A DNA stretch of 42,233 bases from a virus: the IMG/VR virus record IMGVR_UViG_3300034375_005370, positions 1 to 42,233 of that record, one strand, 5' to 3'. A model generated the notes under the pieces. The model was not told the origin of the DNA, did not search any database, and was given only the letters and a program-made list of their open reading frames with translations. Position 1 is the first letter of the stretch; every line of letters begins with the position of its first letter. The position numbers and the translations under genes were made by a program. Below are positions 8,889 through 15,102 of this stretch, piece by piece.

Positions 8889-11570
8889 TTAATATCCACC
8901 CGCGCATTCCGTTCCCACGCTGTAATTGCTGCCTATATAGATAGGATCGGATACGCACAAATATCTCACGCAGTCAACAGGATCTTTGTAAGCTTCCTCT
9001 CGAGACACTCCCATATACTCCAACATTGCTGTAATTGTGTTTTCGCAACGATCAGAGACATATAATCTAGGTCTATTTTCGTCAGAGAGAGGTTTGTTAC
9101 TATCCCATGCTAGATAATCATTAATTTTCCCTATGCCCTGATCCTCGTCATCGGCAGGTGCGGGTTTAAAGTAGAAGCCTAAATCACCCATCTCTTGAAT
9201 GATATTAGTCTCTCCTGAAGCAGCCTGTTGCGTGTATTTGCCCATTCTAGGGTCAATGATGCGCTCAAATATCTCTGCTTTTCCTTCAATGTCTATGATG
9301 GTCTGTTTATATTCCTCATATCCATAACCTAGAGGTCTTTGACCGCCTCCCGCTTTTCCGATAGGTTTACCTGCTGCATTTGTCCAAGGCAATGCCCATT
9401 CGCCCATCGTGATGTCAGGAAACTCAGCATATATATAAATGTCCTCCCGATAGTCCACAGCAGCCCATAGCATAAACCAAGGCTTAGAACCCGCAGGATC
9501 GCATATATGGTATCTAGTAACTTTATGGTCTGGATCTTTAACAAAAGGTAAATCATCGTGGGGAATTACATTAACGTGCCTATTAAAGCGAGGTAGCCTG
9601 TTGTGGAAGGCTTTAGAAGGGACTCCATGAAGACGAGCAAGCTTAATTTCTAGCGGTTGGCCTGAGAACTGCGCTTCTAGTGCGTCAGACTCCACAAATG
9701 GGTTGTCTCTAGTCCACCAATAGTAGACATTCATGTTTGCGAACTTCTTTGATAGCTGCTTAACGGGCAGTTTCATGTTCACATAGTCAGAGTGCCTTTT
9801 TTCTACCGTTTTTGCACCATTAAGTATCTCAGAAACTAAATCTGTCCACCCCTGTAGCGTTGTAAACGTGAGTAGAAGCTTTCCTCTATAGTCAGTGAGC
9901 CTCGACAATAGCGTAATGACAAGGTCTTTAGGTGCTTCTTCGTCACACCAGATAAAATGAGCTTTAAAACCCTCTGCAACTTGTTTATCATGCTGATATT
10001 GCTTATAGTTGTTGAAATAGATATAAGACCCCTTTTTTCTGCCAGGATGTGGAGGTAAAATCAACTTATTGTCAGTAAACCCATTCTTTTGCGAATATTG
10101 AATGCTATGATTAGGACCCTTTTTTTTGGTCATATTCTTATACTTCTCAGGCAGCATAGCCCAAACCATAGCTTGTTGGTCTTGGATAGATCGTTCCTCA
10201 GATACATGAAAGCAGCGAATTTCGGCTTCAGGGATGTTTTCTAATAACCATACTACTAGTGCTGCTGAGAAAAACGATTTTCCTGAGTTGTGGTGAATGG
10301 CTCCCCCATGGTAATAATTGTGATATACTGGAACATTAAAATCCCATACGCTATCATTTCGGAGGTATTCGACCTTTTCTATCTTGACAGAATAGGTTTT
10401 TATGCTATTATCTCTAAAATATGGTAAGAAAACATAGAATAAACTATCCTGTGGAACAGATTCGCCAATGGATTGAGCAAGACGGCAAAACGCAAGCCTG
10501 GATTGCTCAAGAACTATCGAATACTGTTGACGATCGAATAACACCAAAGCTGATTTACAAAGTCTGTAAAAAGCATAACATAAATTGCCAAAGAACTGGC
10601 CCTCGTAGCGGTTCTGATCACCCAAAGTGGAAAGGAGGTCGCTGTCTAAATAAGAGTGGATATTGGGAAATATTTCTGCCAGATCACCCCATGGTTGTCC
10701 AGAGGAACAAAGCATTGAAGGAGAAACATAGGGGAGAGAAGAAATATATTCACCCAAATAACTACTACTTAGAGCATAGATACGTTGCAGAACAAAAATT
10801 AGGTCGTGTTCTTTCTCCCGAAGAAGTTGTTCATCATCGTGATGGAGATACTCAGAATAACCATCCAGACAATCTTGAAGTTTTTCCAAGCAATGGAGCA
10901 CACCTTGCTGCGACCCTAAAAGGGAAGTGTCCGAACTGGTCAGAGAACGGAAAGAAGAAGCTGAGGGCATTTCAGGATCTCCGAAGAATGAAAGCAAAAG
11001 CTCGTCACCACTTTTTAGATGTCCTACGCTACGGTATCCAACAGGAGTTAAAACTCGATGAGCCTTGGAGCAAGCAAAAGACATCTCGTTGGGCAGATGA
11101 ACACGATATATCTCTTGAGACTCCTTTTTATAAGGTTTCTCTGCTTTTGCTTGAACAAGCTTAACTCCATCCCAAGCTAATACATGAAAGTCAGTATCTA
11201 TCTCAGATATTGGCTTTTTTGCGTCAGCCACAGGATCATAGATCAATGACTCTGGCGCTAAACAACGATTTCCACCGAACACTGTAGCAGAAGTCCATTC
11301 TGACCAATCATTTAGAACTTTTTGCCAACAATGCAGGGTAAATGTCCACTCCAACGGATCTTGAGTTGCCCAATCTTCGTGGTTTTCGATGATGTCAGCC
11401 AATTTCTCTGCTCCCGCAGGATTTCTGGCTATGAGTGCTTCAGCCTGTTCTGTAGATAGGTTGCTTTTTAATATGCCCCTCTCTATCCTAAAGGTATCAG
11501 AATCCCAAGGAAAGCCAAATTCAGGCTGAACATCACTAGTATGTATCCTCTTGCTACTCGTTTTTGACAT
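8889..11570 (-). CDS. terL: terminase large subunit (TerL) precursor containing an intein
   Basis: The 893-residue frame gives a 567-residue TerL after removal of a 326-residue intein (residues 103-428). TerL is the ATP-driven DNA packaging motor and headful/end nuclease. The Walker A loop is split: FGGNR at residues 98-102 continues as SGKS after the intein. Walker B is seen in AHFIWCDEEAP. Nuclease acidic residues appear in YHICDPAG, RIIDPRMGK and DPVDCVRYL. Start ATG 11570 has AAGGA six bases upstream. The C-terminus ends GTECAGGY. It follows two small genes, the first a DNA-binding protein, and precedes the portal. Activity requires splicing, because the insertion breaks the ATP-binding loop. 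Confidence 0.93.
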   Translation of the reverse strand: MSKTSSKRIHTSDVQPEFGFPWDSDTFRIERGILKSNLSTEQAEALIARNPAGAEKLADIIENHEDWATQDPLEWTFTLHCWQKVLNDWSEWTSATVFGGNRCLAPESLIYDPVADAKKPISEIDTDFHVLAWDGVKLVQAKAEKPYKKESQEIYRVHLPNEMSFACSKAHRVLTPVGYRSVGHLKSGDELLLSFFGDPEMPSASSFRSLTSSDTSLLGSQQGVLHCLEKLQDCLDGYSEYLHHDDEQLLREKEHDLIFVLQRIYALSSSYLGEYISSLPYVSPSMLCSSGQPWGDLAEIFPNIHSYLDSDLLSTLGDQNRYEGQFFGNLCYAFYRLCKSALVLFDRQQYSIVLEQSRLAFCRLAQSIGESVPQDSLFYVFLPYFRDNSIKTYSVKIEKVEYLRNDSVWDFNVPVYHNYYHGGAIHHNSGKSFFSAALVVWLLENIPEAEIRCFHVSEERSIQDQQAMVWAMLPEKYKNMTKKKGPNHSIQYSQKNGFTDNKLILPPHPGRKKGSYIYFNNYKQYQHDKQVAEGFKAHFIWCDEEAPKDLVITLLSRLTDYRGKLLLTFTTLQGWTDLVSEILNGAKTVEKRHSDYVNMKLPVKQLSKKFANMNVYYWWTRDNPFVESDALEAQFSGQPLEIKLARLHGVPSKAFHNRLPRFNRHVNVIPHDDLPFVKDPDHKVTRYHICDPAGSKPWFMLWAAVDYREDIYIYAEFPDITMGEWALPWTNAAGKPIGKAGGGQRPLGYGYEEYKQTIIDIEGKAEIFERIIDPRMGKYTQQAASGETNIIQEMGDLGFYFKPAPADDEDQGIGKINDYLAWDSNKPLSDENRPRLYVSDRCENTITAMLEYMGVSREEAYKDPVDCVRYLCVSDPIYIGSNYSVGTECAGGY
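10384..10411 (+). promoter_or_regulatory. promoter of the antisense HNH gene, inside the intein coding region
   Basis: TTGACA (10384-10389), 16 bases, TATTAT (10406-10411) on the plus strand. The predicted start (about 10418) is only two or three bases before the HNH ATG at 10421, so the mRNA would be nearly leaderless. The promoter lies within codons for the intein's C-terminal splicing region on the other strand. Confidence 0.7.
10421..11164 (+). CDS. HNH homing endonuclease encoded antisense within the TerL intein
   Basis: This 247-residue protein has an N-terminal helix-turn-helix-like region (QTDGK-type segment, KTQAWIAQELSNT, residues 23-35) and HPKWKGG at 67-73. The HNH motif comprises LEHRYVAEQKLGR (117-129), EEVVHHRDGD (134-143), NN 146-147, NLEVF 151-155 and H161. 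Such enzymes cut DNA with a metal held by the His/Asn residues, and often mobilise introns or inteins. The gene lies wholly inside the intein, opposite to terL. Its C-terminal residues about 195-247 overlap intein residues 34-88, including block B. It has its own promoter. Homing of this intein is inferred. Confidence 0.9.
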   Translation: MVRKHRINYPVEQIRQWIEQDGKTQAWIAQELSNTVDDRITPKLIYKVCKKHNINCQRTGPRSGSDHPKWKGGRCLNKSGYWEIFLPDHPMVVQRNKALKEKHRGEKKYIHPNNYYLEHRYVAEQKLGRVLSPEEVVHHRDGDTQNNHPDNLEVFPSNGAHLAATLKGKCPNWSENGKKKLRAFQDLRRMKAKARHHFLDVLRYGIQQELKLDEPWSKQKTSRWADEHDISLETPFYKVSLLLLEQA

Positions 11571-11748
11571 ACTGATTCCTTATATAGTCCAAATCGTTGC
11601 TATATTCCTTCAAACAGTCAATTTTAGCGTCAACCTCTGCCCTCAGATTGTCAATTAAATCAATTATTTGTCTCTCTGTTGATCTGTAATCTTGATGTCT
11701 GCGGTTTTCATGCGATTCACAACCTCCCCTGATACTGGCTTTTCCCAT
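11554..11748 (-). CDS. hypothetical protein (64 aa) overlapping terL start
   Basis: No family recognised. The C-terminal two thirds is a charged helix (RQIIDLIDNLRAEVDAKIDC), possibly a coiled coil. The start ATG 11748 has one of the best ribosome sites in the window (AAGGGGAG, six bases, ATG), although this makes the gene overlap the preceding one by 85 nt. Its end overlaps the terL start by 17 nt, which suggests translational coupling. A role near terminase, for example as small subunit or regulator, is only a positional guess. Confidence 0.6.
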   Translation of the reverse strand: MGKASIRGGCESHENRRHQDYRSTERQIIDLIDNLRAEVDAKIDCLKEYSNDLDYIRNQYVKNE

Positions 11749-12194
11749 ATTAATCTCCCCTTATTTGTATATTTACCTACCAAGTGATATGCAGACCCAA
11801 CAGCAACAGGGAATCCGAGCAAATAATCACCATTTCTAAATCTATTATCATAACGCTTTATTCTTACGTTTACACGCTTGTTATCGTAGTCTCTACAGAC
11901 TAGACAAGTGTCTTTTGGTCTGCCTTCTATCTTAAACATACTAGATTCCCTCACAAGCGTCTCAGGATGGGTCAATTTCCATAGCCCAAATTCGATTCTC
12001 ACAAGGTTTTTCTGCTCATTGAGGTCTTGGTTCAAAATTAACCTAGACAAGCCTAATTCATTAGCCAGTTGCTCCTGAGTTATGCCATGCTTTTCCATAA
12101 ACTCCTTGTATGGATTAAATGGAACTACCTTTTTAGCTACTTTTTTAGCTGCTGATTTGGTTACTTTTTTGGCAGCCTTCTTTTTCTCACTCAT
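11664..12194 (-). CDS. HTH DNA-binding protein with histone-like basic tail; candidate small terminase or late regulator
   Basis: This 176-residue protein starts with a Lys/Ala tail of histone H1 type (KKKAAKKVTKSAAKKVAKK). An XRE-like helix-turn-helix follows (GITQEQLANELGLSRLILNQ, residues about 37-56), and then a C-terminal domain containing CLVCRDYDNKRVNVRIKR. It is the first gene after the control region and lies two genes upstream of terL, where a small terminase often sits. The helix-turn-helix would equally suit a transcription regulator. A promoter lies just upstream (12203-12231), and the ATG lacks a clear ribosome site. Confidence 0.6.
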   Translation of the reverse strand: MSEKKKAAKKVTKSAAKKVAKKVVPFNPYKEFMEKHGITQEQLANELGLSRLILNQDLNEQKNLVRIEFGLWKLTHPETLVRESSMFKIEGRPKDTCLVCRDYDNKRVNVRIKRYDNRFRNGDYLLGFPVAVGSAYHLVGKYTNKGRLIWEKPVSGEVVNRMKTADIKITDQQRDK

Positions 12195-12202
12195 ATTAAA
12201 GA

Positions 12203-12231
12203 ATTAAATACCATTAATTCTCTTTTGTCAA
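12203..12231 (-). promoter_or_regulatory. late promoter before the HTH/terL operon
   Basis: TTGACA at 12231-12226 and TTTAAT at 12208-12203 on the minus strand, 17 bases apart. The -10 box is only 8 nt before the ATG at 12194, so the transcript would be leaderless or nearly so. Confidence 0.6.
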
Positions 12232-12264
12232 ACAAAAAATGCAAATGTGACAAATATATTGCAC

Positions 12265-12315
12265 AAAAAAGCACCTCAGCAGGAAAAAGAAAGAAGGAAA
12301 AACCCGCCAAGGTGC
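12265..12315 (-). terminator. intrinsic terminator on the minus strand
   Basis: Read leftwards, GCACCT pairs with AGGTGC (arms 12315-12310 and 12276-12271) and is followed at once by TTTTTT. The loop is an unusually long pyrimidine tract. It would stop transcripts from the promoter at 12344-12371 about 70 nt after their start, and any read-through from the early genes, before the late genes begin. Confidence 0.7.
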
Positions 12316-12343
12316 ATATGCCTATTATAACTGTCAATATAAT

Positions 12344-12371
12344 ACTATATACAACTATCTATATTTGTCAA
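12344..12371 (-). promoter_or_regulatory. strong minus-strand promoter feeding a short leader RNA
   Basis: TTGACA (12371-12366), 16 bases, TATAGT (12349-12344). It has the same boxes and spacing as the plus-strand promoter at 12407-12434 and lies back to back with it. The first terminator comes about 70 nt downstream (12265-12315), ahead of the late genes. Confidence 0.7.
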
Positions 12372-12406
12372 GTCTATACATTAAAGAATTAAAGATAGTT
12401 ATTTAT

Positions 12407-12434
12407 TTGACAAACCACAAAATATGTATATAGT
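12407..12434 (+). promoter_or_regulatory. strong plus-strand promoter of the structured RNA
   Basis: TTGACA (12407-12412), 16 bases, TATAGT (12429-12434). The predicted transcription start is near 12441, directly before the outer stem of the RNA at 12461. Confidence 0.75.
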
Positions 12435-12440
12435 ATATAA

Positions 12441-12660
12441 GATAAAGTAGGAAAAGCCATGTAGAGCTAGATAGTATAATCTACATCGTGTAGTCTGAGG
12501 GTGACGAGAATACGCCCTATAGCACCAAGGAGGTGTCAGATGAAGTCAAGCGACAGGACTCACCCGCCTGTCTTGATTAATATATTGGGTCTTAGCTGAC
12601 GTTACTAAGCTAGGTTGGGATGGGGAACATCTTGAGCCGAGAAGACCGACTAGCTCTATC
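12441..12660 (+). ncRNA. probable structured noncoding RNA of unrecognised class
   Basis: No convincing reading frame is present. A perfect 9-base outer stem joins TAGAGCTAG (12462-12470) with CTAGCTCTA (12650-12658). Inside it are consecutive hairpins: CTACA-TCG-TGTAG, AGGG...CCCT, CACC-AAGGA-GGTG, GACAGG...CCTGTC, CTTAG...CTAAG and GATG-GGGAA-CATC. The whole follows a strong promoter with a start near 12441. This layout is typical of a folded RNA. I could not match it to tRNA, tmRNA, RNase P, 6S or a group I intron. The 3' end is uncertain; a large hairpin at 12718-12759 may be part of it. Confidence 0.6.
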
Positions 12661-12717
12661 CAAAATATGTCCTGACTATAACTGCTCAGATTATTTATAA
12701 AGTTTTATCAACAACTT

Positions 12718-12759
12718 AGGATACAATCCCTACCCTAAATGGGGGGTTTATTGTATCCT
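12718..12759. repeat. perfect 10-base inverted repeat with G/C inner stem
   Basis: AGGATACAAT (12718-12727) pairs exactly with ATTGTATCCT (12750-12759). Inside, CCC/CCC triplets face a run of six G. No T-run follows on either strand, so it is not a standard terminator. It could be the 3' part of the upstream RNA, a protein site or an origin structure. Confidence 0.7.
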
Positions 12760-13002
12760 TCACGAGCCTACTACCCTACTAGCTATTTATAAGCAGTATT
12801 ATCAAATATAACCACTTTTTACGAGTATAACCTTGCGTAATAACCACTTATAAATAAGACTAAATACCCAGTTTTTAAGAGCTTATTTGTCAGATATAAA
12901 AAAAATTAGGCAGTTGATTAATCGCAATATTTATTATCAGAAAGTTCGTATCCCCCTCCCCCTATCTGGAAATAACACTTGATAACAAATTTTATCCATG
13001 CC

Positions 13003-13043
13003 AATAACAGCAGGTAACAGCATGAATAACAGTAGGTAACAGC
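13003..13043. repeat. two 19-base direct repeats
   Basis: AATAACAGCAGGTAACAGC (13003-13021) and AATAACAGTAGGTAACAGC (13025-13043) differ at one base and have a period of 22, about two helical turns. This spacing suits binding of a protein to one face of the DNA. Confidence 0.75.
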
Positions 13044-13085
13044 TAAAGGTAAGAAATATGGGAAAAGAAAAAGAGTGTTGTTTAA

Positions 13086-13155
13086 TCAAATCTTTCTTAT
13101 TGTCACATTTACACTATGCGTCAAATCTTACTTATTGTCATCTTTACACTATGCA
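13086..13155. repeat. two tandem 35-base repeats (iteron-like)
   Basis: Units 13086-13120 and 13121-13155 abut exactly. Both begin TCAAATCTT, share CTTATTGTCA, and end TTTACACTATGC plus one base; they differ at only a few positions. A weaker third copy follows to about 13187. Tandem iterons of this kind bind replication initiators or regulators. Confidence 0.75.
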
Positions 13156-13280
13156 TTCAAGTTTACTACTCTCATATTTACATAAGTAATACCGGTAATC
13201 TCTCTAATGAGCTATAGAATGCAGTATAGAATTGATTTACATATAGTTTTAATGCTAGTATATCAATGGACATAAGAAAA

Positions 13281-13302
13281 CCCGTATCGGTTAAAATACG
13301 GG
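13281..13302 (-). terminator. hairpin terminator after early minus-strand genes
   Basis: CCCGTAT and ATACGGG form a 7-base stem with an 8-base loop. On the minus strand TTTTCTT follows. On the plus strand a weaker T-rich tail follows, so it may act both ways. It lies 30 nt downstream of the small gene at 13332-13460. Confidence 0.6.
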
Positions 13303-13331
13303 CTTATTTGATTGTTTTATATGTTTGCTAT

Positions 13332-13460
13332 TTATAGGCTGAATGCAAGCGCAAGACTAAAGCCCATTAATAAGCAAGCTCCAAGCATTGCAAGGTTGCA
13401 AGCTATGTTGATAAATAGTTCTTTGTTGTATTGTAGGTTGTATTTGATAAATTGTCTCAT
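13332..13460 (-). CDS. small membrane protein (42 aa)
   Basis: This short frame starts at ATG 13460 with AAGGA eight or nine bases upstream and lies just after the gene at 13473. It encodes a polar N-terminus (MRQFIKYNLQYNKELF), then one hydrophobic helix (residues about 17-41) rich in Leu, Ala and Gly, ending SLALAFSL. Function is unknown. The ribosome site and position between a gene and a terminator support a real gene. Confidence 0.6.
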   Translation of the reverse strand: MRQFIKYNLQYNKELFINIACNLAMLGACLLMGFSLALAFSL

Positions 13461-13472
13461 TTCAATAGTTCC

Positions 13473-13925
13473 TTAAATTAACTCTCCTTTCTCGGTAAAC
13501 TCATAGTCACTACTCTCAATAGCTTCCTCAATCGCTTCCTTGCTAGTTAGATATTCATAATCACTTTCAATGGTTAACCTATAATATTCCTGAATGTCTT
13601 TCAGGTAATCATCGCAGCTATATTCCTCTTCGCTGGTATTTAAAAATCTCTTTGCGGCCTTGTAACTGTCGCAACAATTCCCATGTTCTTTTAAGATTAA
13701 CTCTGCTGTTTCTTCAGCAGTTCCTAAAAACTTCATCTTAGTCTCATATAATCCATCATGACTAATAATTTCCATATTTATTCTTTGTGCATCTTCTTCC
13801 CAGTATTCAAACCAGTATTGCGAATCCACATTAATATCCCAAAAAATATTCAAAGCATTTTCCTTGGCTGCTCCGCTCAATTCATTATATTCAAATACTG
13901 TTGTTTCTGTTATAATTGTTCTCAT
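13473..13925 (-). CDS. hypothetical early protein (150 aa), antitoxin/antirestriction-like composition
   Basis: No firm family. The protein is strongly acidic and aromatic (YWFEYWEEDAQRINMEI; EEEYSCDDYLKDIQEYYRL). It starts MRTIITETTVFEYNELSGAAKENAL; the FNELS...AKE.A beginning is common in uncharacterised phage early proteins. The acidic character might suggest a DNA-mimic or inhibitor, but no such activity can be read from the sequence. It follows a 50-residue RHH gene by 13 nt, in the same transcript. Confidence 0.7.
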   Translation of the reverse strand: MRTIITETTVFEYNELSGAAKENALNIFWDINVDSQYWFEYWEEDAQRINMEIISHDGLYETKMKFLGTAEETAELILKEHGNCCDSYKAAKRFLNTSEEEYSCDDYLKDIQEYYRLTIESDYEYLTSKEAIEEAIESSDYEFTEKGELI

Positions 13926-13938
13926 TGTCTCACTTTAT

Positions 13939-14091
13939 TTAATTGTTGTTATCTATGTGTCTTTCGACACAATAAGTAATTAATCTTGCAATTGAGATCC
14001 CATTTCTTTTGCAGTATCTTCTCCATTTTGCTTTTTTTGATGGTTCGATAATTGCTTCGATTTTTGCTGTTTTTTTCTCTTTATTAATCAT
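13939..14091 (-). CDS. small ribbon-helix-helix-like DNA-binding protein (50 aa)
   Basis: ATG 14091 overlaps the upstream gene's stop by eight bases (ATGATTAA). The protein reads as a basic strand (KKTAKIEAIIEP), then helices SKKAKWRRYCKRNG and SIARLITYCVERHI. This is the strand-helix-helix pattern of Arc/CopG/MetJ-type repressors of about 45-60 residues. It probably binds DNA as a dimer and regulates phage promoters. The family call is by pattern only. Confidence 0.6.
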   Translation of the reverse strand: MINKEKKTAKIEAIIEPSKKAKWRRYCKRNGISIARLITYCVERHIDNNN

Positions 14092-14593
14092 TATTTGATC
14101 TTTCGTTTTCTAAGATTTCTTTTAAGTCTTCTATATTTGGGTATAATCCAATGTGTGAATAACTGTAGTCTAAATAGCAATATTCATTTTTTATATAGCT
14201 ATTTGTTTCTCTTTCTATATAATCTGCTAATATTTTATAATACCATTTATTTTTATAAGGTATTAATTCTTCGATTTGTATTTCTTCCTCGCCAATTAAA
14301 AAAGAAATAATTGCATTTTCGTCTGCATAAGGAAAACCTTGAATTTTAGTTCTTAATTCGTGATTTCCATTTGTGATTAAATCATAGCACAATTCGTCAA
14401 ATTCGCTTTCTGTTAATTTTGTATCAAGTTCTCTTTCAAGCCATTTTTTAGGGCAACTAGGACTGTTATCCGCGCGATAATATTGTAAACTGTCAGCTAT
14501 GCAATGTTCATAATTATTTGCATAGTCTTGATTATTTTCTATATAATCTTTATGATTTTCGATTATATTTATTATTTTTTCGCTAAATTTCAT
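14084..14593 (-). CDS. hypothetical early protein (169 aa)
   Basis: No family recognised. The protein is rich in Asn, Tyr, Glu and Lys, mostly helical (for example FSEKIINIIENHKDYIENN), and soluble. The segment KWLERELDTKLTESEFDEL may be a helix-turn-helix-like fold. It overlaps the following RHH gene by eight bases and lies 10 nt downstream of the 87-residue gene, so it is part of one early operon. Confidence 0.7.
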   Translation of the reverse strand: MKFSEKIINIIENHKDYIENNQDYANNYEHCIADSLQYYRADNSPSCPKKWLERELDTKLTESEFDELCYDLITNGNHELRTKIQGFPYADENAIISFLIGEEEIQIEELIPYKNKWYYKILADYIERETNSYIKNEYCYLDYSYSHIGLYPNIEDLKEILENERSNND

Positions 14594-14603
14594 AATTTGT
14601 TTA

Positions 14604-14867
14604 TTATCTCATTCCCTTTGTTTGTTCTAGTCCAGTAATCATACCATTTAGGAAGTATGAAAGTTCTCTAGCTGTTAATCTGTCACTTATGTCTCTTACA
14701 CCACCATTAATATTGGTAATTTGTTCTAATCTGTAACCGCCATAGGCTTGCCCTATGTAGTAACAATTGATTTGCGCTTCTTTGTTATTATATGGATTCT
14801 TTGGAGTTCCAGATAGTTCATTGATATATTCAACTTTATTCTCTAGTTTTTTTAGTGTCATTCTCAT
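14604..14867 (-). CDS. hypothetical early protein (87 aa)
   Basis: Begins MRMTLKKLENKVEYINELSG, with a middle YYIGQAYGGYRLEQITN and a C-terminal helix (TARELSYFLNGMITGLEQ). This resembles small uncharacterised phage proteins of nucleotide or host-takeover clusters, but I cannot give a function. The first ATG lies close to AAAGGAAAGAGAC, a reasonable ribosome site. Confidence 0.72.
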   Translation of the reverse strand: MRMTLKKLENKVEYINELSGTPKNPYNNKEAQINCYYIGQAYGGYRLEQITNINGGVRDISDRLTARELSYFLNGMITGLEQTKGMR

Positions 14868-14883
14868 GTCTCTTTCCTTTATA

Positions 14884-15084
14884 TTATCTGTTTAAAAATT
14901 TAATGTTGTTTTGCCTTTTAAACTCTTTTAAAAAGCTTTTAAAACAATCATCGAGCGTGTTACCTGTGCCTATAATAATACTGCTTGTAATGTCGCTTAT
15001 TGCTTCTATTACATAGATGCCATCCCATACGATATTCACGCTTCTAAAGTTCATACCATAAAGTTTTAATTCAATTGATTTCAT
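14884..15084 (-). CDS. hypothetical early protein (66 aa)
   Basis: No family recognised. Small mixed alpha/beta protein: MKSIELKLYGMNFRSVNIVW, then a glycine-bearing turn (IIIGTGNTLDDCFKSF) and a basic tail. It has no membrane segment. It is co-directional and closely spaced with neighbours on both sides. Confidence 0.65.
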   Translation of the reverse strand: MKSIELKLYGMNFRSVNIVWDGIYVIEAISDITSSIIIGTGNTLDDCFKSFLKEFKRQNNIKFLNR

Positions 15085-15102
15085 AATTTTTATCTTTCTT
15101 TT

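Larger units (their letters stand above)
10287..11264 (-). mobile_element. intein in the TerL P-loop (326 aa), Hint domain with antisense endonuclease
   Basis: Splice block A begins with Cys at TerL residue 103 (CLAPESLIYD). Block B is SFACSKAHRVLTP (intein residues 62-74) with the expected His. Blocks F and G are VWDFNVPVYHNYYHGGAIHHN split at the end, finishing His-Asn, followed by Ser+1. These are the residues used in class 1 protein splicing. Removal restores GGNR-SGKS. Intein residues about 96-285 look unlike any endonuclease in the sense frame and are Ser/Leu-rich; this is the shadow of an HNH gene on the other strand. The boundaries are exact if Cys1 and the terminal Asn are as read. 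Confidence 0.92.
12661..13331. other. gene-free control region, possible replication origin
   Basis: No credible gene was found. The stretch is AT-rich and contains a long hairpin (12718-12759), two 19-base direct repeats (13003-13043), two tandem 35-base repeats (13086-13155) with a decayed third, and a hairpin terminator (13281-13302). Iteron-like repeats in AT-rich DNA between divergent transcripts fit an origin, but no initiator binding site can be proven by eye. Confidence 0.45.

Noticed and set aside
12441-12660. Group I intron or tmRNA
   Set aside because: No conserved core, no tRNA-like ends and no interrupted gene; the hairpins do not match those families.
13059-13190. Plus-strand 43-residue frame through the tandem repeats
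   Set aside because: It runs through 35-base repeats that shift frame between units and gives a Ser/Leu/His-rich peptide without a good ribosome site; more likely chance.
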